Source: Methylobacterium symbioticum
GTDB lineage: Bacteria; Pseudomonadota; Alphaproteobacteria; Rhizobiales; Beijerinckiaceae
Direction: 5' to 3'
Assembly (NCBI RefSeq): GCF_902141845.1
Contig: NZ_CABFPH010000014.1
Location: 17,308 to 81,307, forward strand
Length of the DNA stretch: 64,000 bases
The notes beneath the pieces are model-generated. The model was given only the letters and a program-made list of their open reading frames with translations. It ran no database searches and was not told the origin of the DNA. The stretch's first letter is position 1. Each line of letters starts with the position of its first letter. This document shows, piece after piece, positions 44,672-53,866 of this stretch. The position numbers and the translations under genes were made by a program.

Positions 44672-45184
44672 TCAGCTATCGGCCTTGGAGCCGCCGAGTG
44701 TCAGGTCGAGGTAGGTCTGGGTCACCCGCTCGATCAGGGCGGCGATCTCCTCCGCCGCCTTGACCTCCTCCTCGGCGGATGCCCGGAATGCTGAAGCCTG
44801 GTCGGACTTGCCGGCGCGTTCGGCGATGACGGCGAGCGAGCGGTAGGCCGCGACCTGGTCATACTGGTAGGCGTAGCCCGCGTAGAGGTTCTTCAGGGTC
44901 TCGTCCTGGGCGGTGGCGTGCACCGCGGCACCGATGGAGCCGGCAACGCTGGTCACCGTCTCCTTGAGGGTCGAGGCGCTCTCGCCGACGGCTGCCAGCG
45001 CCTTGTCGAGGCGGTCGATCTGCCCCTTCGTGGTCTCGACATGGCGGCGCAGGACGGCGGCGTAGTCGGGGTAGCGTTCCAGGCCGGAAAGCTGGCGCTC
45101 CATCTGCTCCAGGCCCTGCTTCTCCAGGGCGCGCGTATTGCGAAGCGCGCCTGCGTAGATCGTACCGATGTCCATGTTGGCCAT
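44672..45184 (-). CDS. DUF892/YciE-type ferritin-like protein
   Basis: 170 residues, all helical. The pattern (LRNTRALEKQGLEQMERQLS, then LRRHVETTKGQIDRL and YAGYAYQYDQVAAYRSL) is that of the YciE/DUF892 four-helix bundle. Preceded by a perfect EcfG-type promoter at 45223-45247, consistent with a general-stress function. Heads the operon with the DUF3140 and 63-residue genes. Confidence 0.82.
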   Translation of the reverse strand: MANMDIGTIYAGALRNTRALEKQGLEQMERQLSGLERYPDYAAVLRRHVETTKGQIDRLDKALAAVGESASTLKETVTSVAGSIGAAVHATAQDETLKNLYAGYAYQYDQVAAYRSLAVIAERAGKSDQASAFRASAEEEVKAAEEIAALIERVTQTYLDLTLGGSKADS

Positions 45185-45222
45185 GCCGTCGTAGCTCCTC
45201 GTTGGTGTCGGGTTCGCCGGCC

Positions 45223-45247
45223 AACGTGGGATGGGTACCGCCGTTCC
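45223..45247 (-). promoter_or_regulatory. EcfG-type (general stress sigma) promoter GGAAC-N16-CGTT
   Basis: On the minus strand: GGAAC, exactly 16 bases, CGTT, ending about 38 bases before the ferritin-like gene start. This matches the PhyR/EcfG regulon consensus of alphaproteobacteria. Confidence 0.85.
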
Positions 45248-45287
45248 TAGGGCGGCCTGCGGCGGATGGGCCCTCTGGCGAGGTGGC

Positions 45288-45425
45288 CTACTTCGACTTG
45301 CCGCCCTTCTTGCCGAGCTCGGCCTGGGCCGACGAGGATGTGCGCGGGTTCGACTTGCCCTCGTGGCTCGCCTTCGCGTTCGCCTTCTTGGCCGTGTCGC
45401 TGCCGCGGCCCTTCTTCTCGGTCAT
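45288..45425 (-). CDS. KGG/Em-like small stress protein
   Basis: 45 residues from the ATG at 45423-45425, with a strong GGAGG site 6 bases upstream (the longer frame lacks one). Very hydrophilic: EKKGRGSDTAKKANAKASHE and a C-terminus with AELGKKGGKSK. It belongs to the small KGG-repeat, stress-inducible type. A GGAAC-N17-CATT sequence upstream (read leftward from about 45478) is one base off the EcfG consensus. Confidence 0.75.
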   Translation of the reverse strand: MTEKKGRGSDTAKKANAKASHEGKSNPRTSSSAQAELGKKGGKSK

Positions 45426-45640
45426 CGTCGCCTCCTCCGGGATGGTTCCCAATGCCCGGAGTGTCTGCCCCGTTCCGAAGGACGACTTCGCGCGGGCCGC
45501 GTAACGGGTGACGCAACCCGCCACGCGTTACGTTCCAGGGGATCCCCACCATGCGGCGCAGCGAGCGCTGACAAGGGCTTGGCCGAGCGCTACGGTGTCA
45601 GCCCGCCGGGATCCGCCCGTCGCCACGGAGCCCGACCGAC

Positions 45641-47161
45641 ATGATGAGCGACACATCGACCAGCCCGCCGCCTGGTGGAGAGATCAGGATCTCGACCGGC
45701 GTGCCGGGCCTCGACGACGTCCTCGGCGGCGGTCTGACGCCGAGCCGGCTCTACCTGCTGGAGGGCACGCCGGGGACGGGCAAGACGACGCTCGCGCTGC
45801 AGTTCCTGCGTGAGGGCGTTGCCCGGGGCGAACGCACCCTTTACATCACCCTGTCGGAGACCGCGGACGAGCTCCGCGCCTCCGCGGCGACCCATGGTTG
45901 GACGCTCGACGGCATCGAGGTGTTCGAGCTGGTCGACGAGATGGGCCTGGACCCCGACAGCGAGCAGTCGATCCTGCACCCCTCCGATATCGAACTGGGG
46001 GAGACGGTGAAGGAGGTCATCGCGCTGGTCGACCGGACGAAGCCCGACCGGGTCGTGTTCGACAGCCTCTCGGAACTCCGCCTGCTGGCCCAGAACCCGC
46101 TGCGGTACAGGCGCCAGATCCTGGCCCTCAAGCGCTTCTTCGCCAAGCGCGCCTGCACCGTGCTGATGCTCGACGACAAGACCTCCGAGACGGGGGACGT
46201 GCAACTCCACAGCATCGCTCACGGGGTGGTGTCGCTGGACCAGGCACCGCGCGAGTACGGCGCCGAGCGGCGGCGGCTCCGCATCGTCAAGATGCGCGGC
46301 ATCAAGTTCCGCGGCGGTTACCACGACTTCGTGCTGGAGACCGGCGGCATCCAGGCGTTCCCGCGCCTGATCGCGGCCGAGCACCACGCCAGCTTCGATC
46401 CCCGGGGCACGTCGACCGGTTCGGCCGAGCTCGACCTGCTGCTGGGCGGAGGGCTCGTGCCGGGCACCAACACGCTGCTGCTCGGACCCTCCGGCGTCGG
46501 CAAGACGACGACCGCGATCCGTTGCATGCTGGCGGCCCTGGAGCGCGGCGAGACGGCGACCTACTACCTGTTCGACGAGGGGCTCGCGACCATGCTGGTC
46601 CGGGCCGCGACGCTCGGTATGGATCTGGCCCCGCACATCGCGGCCGGGCGGCTGACCGTCACGCAGGTCGATCCCGCCGAGCTCTCTCCAGGGGAGTTCG
46701 CCTCGAAGGTCCGGGCTGCGGTGGAGGAGCGTGGCTCGACCTTCGTGGGAGTCGACAGCCTGAACGCCTACCTGCATGCCATGCCGGGCGAGGAGTACCT
46801 CATCCTGCAGATGCACGAGCTCCTGAGTTACCTGAACCAGCAAGGCGTCACCACGCTCCTGGTACTGGGCCAGCACGGCATCGTCGGCGACGTGCGCAGC
46901 GACGTCGACCTGAGCTATCTCAGCGACTGCATCCTGCTGTTCCGGTTCTTCGAGGCGAAGGGCCAGGTCCGCACCGCCCTATCAGTGGTGAAGAGCCGGG
47001 TGAACGCGCACGAGCGCACCATCCGCGAGCTGAAACTGTCCCAGGGTGGGTTGCAGGTCGGCGAGGCGCTCGACGACTTCGAGGGCGTGCTCACGGGCTT
47101 GCCGGCCTATCACGGGCGGGTCGCGATGCTGTCAGGCGCGTCCGAAGGCGGCAAGGCGTGA
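45641..47161 (+). CDS. KaiC-like two-domain ATPase
   Basis: 506 residues with two RecA/KaiC domains. Domain 1: ISTGVPGLDDVLGGGL, Walker A EGTPGTGKTTLALQ, Walker B-like RVVFDSLSELRLL. Domain 2: STGSAELDLLLGGGL, Walker A LGPSGVGKTTTAI, TFVGVDSLNAYLHA. The family includes the cyanobacterial clock protein, but no KaiA or KaiB gene is seen here, so a clock is not implied. The stop overlaps the start of a hybrid kinase gene (GTGA), so the two are coupled and probably act together in signalling. Confidence 0.9.
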   Translation: MMSDTSTSPPPGGEIRISTGVPGLDDVLGGGLTPSRLYLLEGTPGTGKTTLALQFLREGVARGERTLYITLSETADELRASAATHGWTLDGIEVFELVDEMGLDPDSEQSILHPSDIELGETVKEVIALVDRTKPDRVVFDSLSELRLLAQNPLRYRRQILALKRFFAKRACTVLMLDDKTSETGDVQLHSIAHGVVSLDQAPREYGAERRRLRIVKMRGIKFRGGYHDFVLETGGIQAFPRLIAAEHHASFDPRGTSTGSAELDLLLGGGLVPGTNTLLLGPSGVGKTTTAIRCMLAALERGETATYYLFDEGLATMLVRAATLGMDLAPHIAAGRLTVTQVDPAELSPGEFASKVRAAVEERGSTFVGVDSLNAYLHAMPGEEYLILQMHELLSYLNQQGVTTLLVLGQHGIVGDVRSDVDLSYLSDCILLFRFFEAKGQVRTALSVVKSRVNAHERTIRELKLSQGGLQVGEALDDFEGVLTGLPAYHGRVAMLSGASEGGKA

Positions 47162-49212
47162 GCGTCCCCGTCGCGGACGAGGAACGCGTCCTGATCCTGT
47201 CGCCCCGCGGGCGCGACGCCCAGGTCGTGGGGCAGGTGCTGGACCGGGCGGGCACGCGCGCCGAGGCCTGCCCGGACATGGTGGGTTGGCTCGCCTGCCT
47301 CCAGGCCGGCGCGGGTGCCGCGCTGGTCACGGAGGAGGCGCTCGCCGACGGACGGCCGGACGACCTGTTCGCCTGGCTCGACGCGCAGCCGCCCTGGTCG
47401 GACTTCCCCTTCATCGTCCTCGCCACCCGCCAGGTGGGTCGCCGGCCCGAGCGCGCGGCGAACCTGCTCGGAAGGCTCGGCAACGTGATCCTGCTGGAGC
47501 GCCCGGTGAACGCCGAGACGCTGGCCAGCGCGGCGGCCTCGGCCCTGAGGGCCCGGCGTCGCCAGTACCAGGCTCGCGAGCACCTGCTGGAGCGCGAGCG
47601 CGCGCAGGAGCAGCTCCGGGACGCCAATGAGGACTTGGAGCGGCGCGTCGTCGAGCGGACGCAGGAAGTGGAAACCGCGCGAGAGACGCTGGCCTTCGCC
47701 CTCGATGCCGCCGGCATGGCGTCCTGGGACGTGGACTACGTCACGGGCACGTCCCGCCGCTCGCCCCGCTTCGACGCCATCTTCGGCTACGAAGCGGGCG
47801 CACCCGGCTGGGACCGGGACAGCTTCCTCGCCCACGTCGTCGACGAGGACCGCGATGCCGTCGAGGCGGCCTTCGCCGCGGTCGCCGAGACGGGCAGGCT
47901 CGACCTGGAATGCCGCGTCCGGCGCGCGGATGGGACCGTCCGCTGGGTTGCCATGCGCGGGCAGGTCAAGCGCGACGAAGCCGGTGCGGCGCTGCGCATC
48001 GCCGGCATCCTGATGGACCGCACCGACCAGCGCATCACCGAGGAGGCTCTGCGCCAAGCCCAGAAGATGGAAGCCATCGGACAGTTGACCGGCGGCGTGG
48101 CGCACGACTTCAACAACCTGCTCACCGTCATCGTCGGCGGCCTCGACATGATCCTGCGCCGGCCCGAGCAGCTCGACCGCGTCAAGCGCCTGGCCGAGGC
48201 GGCGATGGGCGCGGCCCGGCGCGGCGAGCAACTGACCCAGCAGCTCCTCGCCTTCTCCCGCCGGCAGATGCTGCGGCCGCAGACGCTCAACCCGAACCGC
48301 CTGCTCCTGGACTTCCGGCCCTTGGCCGAGCGGGCGGCGACGGGGACGGTGGAGCTCACCTTCGATCTCGACCCTGCGCTCGACCCGATCCGGATCGACC
48401 CGGCGCAGTTCGAGGCAGCGGTGCTGAACCTCGTCGTGAACGCACGGGACGCGATGGAAGGCCAGGATCGCCATGCGCGCATCGCCGTGACGAGCCGCAA
48501 CGTCCACCTCGGGACCGCCGCAGTCGCCGATAGGGGGGTGGCGCCCGGGGCCTACGTCGTCATCTCTGTGTCGGATACCGGCACCGGAATCCCGCCGGAT
48601 AAGCTCCAGCGGGTGTTCGAGCCGTTCTTCACCACGAAGGAGGTCGGCAGGGGGACCGGGCTCGGCTTGAGCCAGGTCTACGGCTTCACCCGCAGCGCTG
48701 GGGGGTTCGCGCAGATCGAGTCGGAGGTCGGCCAGGGCACGACGGTCAGCCTGTACTTCCCGCGCTCGACCGACCCGGCTGACGAGGAGGCCGCTGTCGG
48801 TGCGGCGAGTTCGATCCCCCTGCGCCGCGCCGGCGAGGGCGAGACGGTTTTGCTTGTTGAGGACGACGAGCAGGTGCTCGGCATGGCTGTGGAAAGCCTG
48901 GAGGAGCTGCGCTACCGGGTCATCGTCGCCCGCAACGCCGCCGAGGCCCTGGAGCATCTCCGGGGCGTTGAGCGCATCGACATCCTGTTCTCCGACGTGG
49001 TGATGCCGGGGGGCATGAACGGCTCGCAACTGGCCGTCGAGGCGCAGAGCCTGCGGCCCGGCATCAAGGTCCTGCTCACTTCGGGCTACGTGGCGAACCT
49101 CGACGAGGGGCAGGTGATCGGGCGCGGCGTATTACCGGTGCTGAACAAGCCCTACCGCCGCGACGAGCTCGCCCGGTCGTTGCGGCTCGTGCTAGGTGGC
49201 GAGAGCGCCTGA
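47158..49212 (+). CDS. hybrid sensor histidine kinase coupled to KaiC-like ATPase
   Basis: 684 residues from a GTG that overlaps the KaiC-like stop. The first 130 residues (VLILSPRGRDAQVVGQVLDR) form a receiver-like or ANTAR-type fold without the clear Asp pattern; then a coiled coil (EDLERRVVERTQEVE), a PAS domain (about 180-295), H-box [17 protein letters not shown], ATPase boxes VVNARDAME, DTGTGIPPDKLQRVF and [12 protein letters not shown], and a C-terminal receiver with [14 protein letters not shown]. Probably the output partner of the KaiC-like protein. Confidence 0.87.
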   Translation: MSVPVADEERVLILSPRGRDAQVVGQVLDRAGTRAEACPDMVGWLACLQAGAGAALVTEEALADGRPDDLFAWLDAQPPWSDFPFIVLATRQVGRRPERAANLLGRLGNVILLERPVNAETLASAAASALRARRRQYQAREHLLERERAQEQLRDANEDLERRVVERTQEVETARETLAFALDAAGMASWDVDYVTGTSRRSPRFDAIFGYEAGAPGWDRDSFLAHVVDEDRDAVEAAFAAVAETGRLDLECRVRRADGTVRWVAMRGQVKRDEAGAALRIAGILMDRTDQRITEEALRQAQKMEAIGQLTGGVAHDFNNLLTVIVGGLDMILRRPEQLDRVKRLAEAAMGAARRGEQLTQQLLAFSRRQMLRPQTLNPNRLLLDFRPLAERAATGTVELTFDLDPALDPIRIDPAQFEAAVLNLVVNARDAMEGQDRHARIAVTSRNVHLGTAAVADRGVAPGAYVVISVSDTGTGIPPDKLQRVFEPFFTTKEVGRGTGLGLSQVYGFTRSAGGFAQIESEVGQGTTVSLYFPRSTDPADEEAAVGAASSIPLRRAGEGETVLLVEDDEQVLGMAVESLEELRYRVIVARNAAEALEHLRGVERIDILFSDVVMPGGMNGSQLAVEAQSLRPGIKVLLTSGYVANLDEGQVIGRGVLPVLNKPYRRDELARSLRLVLGGESA

Positions 49213-49447
49213 GGCCCCTGGACTCCCTGGTCCCATAGTTGCGAAACGTCATCCCGGCGGGAACGGGGGAGACGAGGATCTAGTCCGGTCGCAACGGCGA
49301 CGCTTCCGCAAAACGCACGCAATCGTCGGCCATCGTGCTAGACAGTACCTGCAAGCGCGCACGCGACTCCAAGTCCTTGGCGTTCGAGCAAGCTCCGCGG
49401 CGGCGCGGCCCACCCCGGGCTACGGCGCGGGCGGCGGACCCAGATCC

Positions 49448-51670
49448 ATGTCGAAGCGCATCGTCGCGCGCGCGAACCTCCTCGTCTTCGGGGTGCTGCT
49501 CGCCATCCTCGCCCTGGTCGGGATTGTGACCTGGGAGCGCCTCAACGCCTCGCGCGAGGCCCGGGAATGGTCTCAGCACAGCTACCGCGTTCTGGGAACG
49601 ATGAAGGATCTCGCAATCGCGTTGCGTGATGCCGAGACCGGGCAGCGCGGCTACGTCATCACCGGCAAGGACGACTACCTCGCCCCTTACGACTCCGCCC
49701 GTGACCGCCTCGGGGTGCTCCAGGGCGAGCTCCAGAAGCTCACCGCCGACAACCCCGCCCAGCAGGAGCGCCTGCGCGCCCTTGCCCCGGTGATCCAGCA
49801 CAAGCTGGAGGAGCTCGCGCAAACGGTGCAGCTGCGCCGCGACGTCGGCGTCGAGGCCGCCGGGCGCCTAGTCAACACGGACGTCGGCCGCGGTTACATG
49901 AAGGAGGCCGAGACCTCGCTCGCGGCCATGCTGGCCGATGAGGAGGCGCTGCTCGCCCGACGCCTGGGCGAGAACGACGCCCGCGCCGCCTGGGTGCGCT
50001 GGACGACCCTGGGTGGCTCGCTCCTCGCCGTCCTGGCGCTGCTCTGGGCGGCCCGCCTCCTCAACCAGGCCTGGTCGCGGTCCTACCGGACCGAGGCCGA
50101 GCAGCGCACCCTGGCATTGCGCTTGAGCACGACACTGGACAGCCTCAGCCAGGGCGTCGCGGTGTTCGGTCCGGACCGGGCACTGACGAACTGGAACGAA
50201 TGCTTCCAGGTGCTGCTCGACCTGCGCAGGGCCATGATCCGGCCGGGCACGTCGTACGCCGCCCTCGCCGAGCACACGGCGGAGACAGGGCGGCCGGTGC
50301 TGGAGACCTGGGACCAGGTCAGCCATGGCGGCACCGGCCCGCGCGAGGCGGTCGTGTACGAGCGCTCCCGCGCCGACGGCCATCACCTGGAGCTGCGCCG
50401 CACGCCGATGCCGGATGGTGGGTTCGTCCTGACCATCTCCGACATGACCAAACGCGCCCAGGCCGAGGGGGTGCTGCGCGAGGCGCAGAAGATGCAGGCC
50501 ATCGGGCAACTCACCGGCGGCATCGCGCACGACTTCAACAACCTCCTGCAGGTCATCCTCGGGAACCTGGAGTTCGTCCGGGCGAAGCTCGACGGCGACG
50601 CCAAGCTGCAGACCCGCATCGAGCGCGCCGCATGGGCCGCCCAGCGCGGCGCGACGCTCACGGGCCAGCTTCTCGCCTTCGCGCGCAAGCAGCCCCTGGC
50701 ACCGGCCGCCATCGATCTCGCCGCGACGATGCCGGACCTCGTGCCGCTGCTCCGGCGGACGCTCGGCGAGCACATCGAGGTGCGTTACGTCGAGAGCGCC
50801 GGGCTGTGGCCGGCCATGGCCGATCCGGCGCAGCTTGAGAGCGCGGTGCTCAACCTTGCGCTGAACGCACGCGACGCCATGCCGGGCGGCGGACGCCTCA
50901 CCATCGAGCTCGGCAACAAGGTTCTGGACCGCGAATACGCCCGCCACCACGCCGAGGTGGTTCCGGGCGACTACGCCATGGTGGCGGTGTCCGACACCGG
51001 CCACGGCATGACGCCGGAGGTCGCCGCCCGGGTATTCGAGCCGTTCTTCACGACCAAGCCCGACGGCAAGGGCACCGGGCTCGGCCTCGCGATGGTGTTC
51101 GGCTTCGTCAAGCAGTCCGGCGGCCATGTGAAGATCTACTCGGAGCCTGGTCATGGCACGACGGTGAAGATCTACCTGCCCCGGGCAATCGGCCAGCTCG
51201 CCGCGGTCGGTGGACGGACTGCGGCGCCGGTCGAGCTTCCTCGCGGCTCGGCCACCATCCTGGTGGTCGAGGACGAGGCGGCGGTGCGCGAGATCGCCTG
51301 TGCGATCCTCGCCGACCTCGGCTACCGCGTGCTGGACGCTGCCGACGGCGAGGAGGCCCTGCGCGTCTTCGGGGCGAACGCCGCGGCCGTCGACCTGCTG
51401 CTGACCGACGTGGTGCTGCCCGGGAAGGTCAGGGGCCGTGAATTGTCGGAACGCGTCCAGGCGGTCCGGCCGGAGGTGAGGGTGCTCTTCATGTCCGGCT
51501 ACACCGAGAATTCCATCGTCCATCACGGCCGGCTCGACGATGGCGTTCACCTGATCGGCAAGCCGTTCAAGCGCGAGCAGCTCGCCCTCAAGGTCGCCGA
51601 GGTGATTGGGGCCAATCACTCTGTCGAGACGGGAAACATCGTCGCCCTTCGACCGAAGCGGGACTCTTGA
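49448..51670 (+). CDS. CHASE3-domain hybrid histidine kinase
   Basis: 740 residues from the ATG at 49448 (the upstream open frame has no leader). A membrane helix (ANLLVFGVLLAILALVGIV), a periplasmic CHASE3 sensor (about 35-175, with LRDAETGQRGYVITGKDDYL), a second helix (GGSLLAVLALLWAARLL), a PAS domain (about 215-330), H-box [17 protein letters not shown], ATPase boxes (ALNARDAMPG, DTGHGMTPEVAARVF, GTGLGLAMVFGF) and a C-terminal receiver (DLLLTDVVLPG). Ligand unknown. Confidence 0.9.
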   Translation: MSKRIVARANLLVFGVLLAILALVGIVTWERLNASREAREWSQHSYRVLGTMKDLAIALRDAETGQRGYVITGKDDYLAPYDSARDRLGVLQGELQKLTADNPAQQERLRALAPVIQHKLEELAQTVQLRRDVGVEAAGRLVNTDVGRGYMKEAETSLAAMLADEEALLARRLGENDARAAWVRWTTLGGSLLAVLALLWAARLLNQAWSRSYRTEAEQRTLALRLSTTLDSLSQGVAVFGPDRALTNWNECFQVLLDLRRAMIRPGTSYAALAEHTAETGRPVLETWDQVSHGGTGPREAVVYERSRADGHHLELRRTPMPDGGFVLTISDMTKRAQAEGVLREAQKMQAIGQLTGGIAHDFNNLLQVILGNLEFVRAKLDGDAKLQTRIERAAWAAQRGATLTGQLLAFARKQPLAPAAIDLAATMPDLVPLLRRTLGEHIEVRYVESAGLWPAMADPAQLESAVLNLALNARDAMPGGGRLTIELGNKVLDREYARHHAEVVPGDYAMVAVSDTGHGMTPEVAARVFEPFFTTKPDGKGTGLGLAMVFGFVKQSGGHVKIYSEPGHGTTVKIYLPRAIGQLAAVGGRTAAPVELPRGSATILVVEDEAAVREIACAILADLGYRVLDAADGEEALRVFGANAAAVDLLLTDVVLPGKVRGRELSERVQAVRPEVRVLFMSGYTENSIVHHGRLDDGVHLIGKPFKREQLALKVAEVIGANHSVETGNIVALRPKRDS

Positions 51671-51674
51671 GACC

Positions 51675-51705
51675 TCACCCGGAGACCGACAGGGTTCCCG
51701 GGTGA
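51675..51705 (+). terminator. inverted repeat after the CHASE3 kinase
   Basis: tcacccgg and ccgggtga, 8 perfect pairs around 15 bases, starting 5 bases after the stop. No T-tract. Possible terminator. Confidence 0.45.
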
Positions 51706-51883
51706 CATCGGCCTCGCCTCGGGTGCGCCTACGCCCAGCCCATCGGATCTTAGGCCATGCTCTCAACCGGGCGTTAGCCACGACCATGTTCAATGCCCAG
51801 TGACGACGCGTCCGGGAGCCATTCCTAAGGTTTGAAAGCGGTAGAAGTCCCTCAAGGATAGAACTAATGGAGGGAGCGGGCTG

Positions 51884-53416
51884 ATGATCCTGCTGCGCAG
51901 CCTGTCGCATGTCCTCCGGTCTGGCCGCACCTGGGTTGTGTTGGGGGTGCTCGGCGTGCTTGCGCCCGCTGGCATGCTGGTCGTGTCCGGCCTGATGCTG
52001 CTCGATCTGCGCCGTGACGCTTGGCGGAATGCCGAGCAGACATCCCAGAACCTGCTCCAGGTGATCGAGCGCGACATCGCCCGCAACGTCGAGATCATCG
52101 ACCTGTCCCTGCAAGCGGTGGTCGATAACCTGCGCGCCCCTGAGACCGCGGCGGCGAGCCCGCGGGCGCGCCAGATGATCCTGTTCGACCGCGCCGCCAG
52201 CGCCAAGGACCTCGGCGTCATGCTGGTTCTCGACGAGAACGGCGATAGCATCCTCGACGCCTCCTCGCTGCCGGCCCGGAAGGTCAACAACGCCGACCGC
52301 GACTACTTCCAGGCTCACAAAGCCCATGCCCATCTCGGGCTCCTCATCAGCAAGCCGGTCGTTTCGCGCCTGCTCGGCGCGCCCATTGTCGTGCTGAGCC
52401 GCCGCATCGACAAGCCGGACGGCTCGTTCGGCGGGGTGGTTCTGGGCAGCCTGAAGCTGTCCTACTTCGCACGCCTCTTCGACCAAATCGGCCTCGGGCG
52501 CGACGGCGCGATCAATCTCTACCTGCGCGACGGCACGCGCATCGTGCGCCATCCCTACGCCGACGCGGACATCGGCACGAACCTCGCCGGCACCCCGAAC
52601 TTCGAGCGGTTCGTGCGGGAGCGCGGCGGCACGTTCGTCGGCACGTCGGTCCGCGACGGCATCGAGCGGCACTACGCCTTCACCGAGGTCGGCGACCTGC
52701 CGCTCGTCCTCAACGTCGCCCGGTCGACGCGCGAGATCGAGGCGGAATGGCGGGCGAAGGCGCTCGTCATCGCCACGGTCGTGCTGGTCCTATGCGGCCT
52801 GACTGTCGCCCTGTCGCTGTTGTTCGGGCGGGAGCTCCGGCGACGCGCGGAGATGCATGCCGAGATGGCCCGGCTCTCTCGGACCGATCCCCTGACCGGG
52901 TTGGCGAACCGGCGCCGGTTCGAGGCTGCCCTGGCAGATGCCGGCGCGGACGCACGTCGCACCGGCAATCCGTTGTCGCTGCTCGTCGTCGATGCCGACC
53001 ACTTCAAGCGTTTCAACGACCGCTACGGCCACGCGGTCGGCGACGAGGTGCTCAAGGGTCTCGCCGCCTGCCTGTCCGCGAGCGTGCACCGACCCGGTGA
53101 TCTCGCCTGCCGGGTCGGCGGCGAGGAGTTCGCGCTGATCCTACCCGGCACCGACGAGGCCGGCGCCCTGCGGGTCGCCGATGAGGTGCACGCCCAGGTG
53201 TCCGGGCTGGCGGTCGGCTCGGCCGGCATCGAGCCGGGTACCGTGACGGTCAGCATCGGCTTGGCCTCGGGCATCCACCAAGTGCACGACCTCTACGGCC
53301 GGGCCGACGCGGCGCTGTACGAGGCCAAGGCGAACGGGCGGAACCGGACGCGATGCGCGCCGGCCAGGCTTCGTGAGCAGGCGAACGGACGAGCGCTCCG
53401 CGTCGTCGAGGCGTGA
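51884..53416 (+). CDS. diguanylate cyclase with periplasmic sensor
   Basis: 510 residues. A membrane helix at the N-terminus (about 18-40), a periplasmic dCache/PDC-type sensor (about 45-290, with NNADRDYFQAHKAHAHLGL), a second helix (ALVIATVVLVLCGLTVALSL) and a GGDEF domain (SRTDPLTGLANRRRFEAAL, VGGEEFALILPG). The RPGD five residues before GGEEF is an inhibitory I-site, so product feedback is expected. Makes c-di-GMP in response to an unknown external signal. Confidence 0.9.
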   Translation: MILLRSLSHVLRSGRTWVVLGVLGVLAPAGMLVVSGLMLLDLRRDAWRNAEQTSQNLLQVIERDIARNVEIIDLSLQAVVDNLRAPETAAASPRARQMILFDRAASAKDLGVMLVLDENGDSILDASSLPARKVNNADRDYFQAHKAHAHLGLLISKPVVSRLLGAPIVVLSRRIDKPDGSFGGVVLGSLKLSYFARLFDQIGLGRDGAINLYLRDGTRIVRHPYADADIGTNLAGTPNFERFVRERGGTFVGTSVRDGIERHYAFTEVGDLPLVLNVARSTREIEAEWRAKALVIATVVLVLCGLTVALSLLFGRELRRRAEMHAEMARLSRTDPLTGLANRRRFEAALADAGADARRTGNPLSLLVVDADHFKRFNDRYGHAVGDEVLKGLAACLSASVHRPGDLACRVGGEEFALILPGTDEAGALRVADEVHAQVSGLAVGSAGIEPGTVTVSIGLASGIHQVHDLYGRADAALYEAKANGRNRTRCAPARLREQANGRALRVVEA

Positions 53417-53482
53417 GCGTCCGCCAAGCTCGCATCCGTGCGGTGGATGGTTGCGCCCATCCGGCGTTCCGGCCGATCCGGC

Positions 53483-53752
53483 CTACGAACCCGCGCTCTG
53501 GACCTGCCATTCGCCGGTCAGGGCGAGCGTGGCGGAGTAGACGACCGATCCGTCCGCGTCGCGCACGCTGACCGCGAAGATGCGCCGGTCACCGTCCGGG
53601 AGCTTGTCGCGCGCCATGTCGGGGAGGACGCCTATCGCGGCGCGGCGTGCGGACTCCGCGTCCGGCAAGTCGATGCCTTCGTCGTCCGAAATCGCGTCAT
53701 CGCCGTCGCAGGTATCGAAATAGTATCGAGGCACCGAACGCTCCGCGCTCAT
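53483..53752 (-). CDS. DUF6894-family protein
   Basis: 89 residues, soluble. N-terminal pattern PRYYFDTCDGDDAISDDEGI, then ARRAAIGVLPDMARDKLPDG and FAVSVRDADGSVVYSATL, typical of this small family common in Methylobacterium-type genomes. Standing alone. Function unknown. Confidence 0.8.
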   Translation of the reverse strand: MSAERSVPRYYFDTCDGDDAISDDEGIDLPDAESARRAAIGVLPDMARDKLPDGDRRIFAVSVRDADGSVVYSATLALTGEWQVQSAGS

Positions 53753-53866
53753 CCAGGCGGGAGCACGGCGCGTCTCTCAGCCGCCCACGCCCGGTCATCC
53801 GGTGAGCGATGCCCAATGCTGCCCCGCCTCACCAGACGACACAACAACTTGGATTGCGTCCGTGAT

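Noticed and set aside
45898..47157. 5' extension of the hybrid kinase frame through the KaiC gene
   Set aside because: Overlaps KaiC completely in another frame; the GTG at 47158 is the sensible start.
45641..47161. Circadian clock locus
   Set aside because: No kaiA or kaiB gene nearby; only a KaiC-like ATPase is supported.
49868..52672. 934-codon minus-strand frame across the CHASE3 kinase and GGDEF genes
   Set aside because: It spans two real genes and their gap; composition is Arg/Gly/Val-rich without domains.
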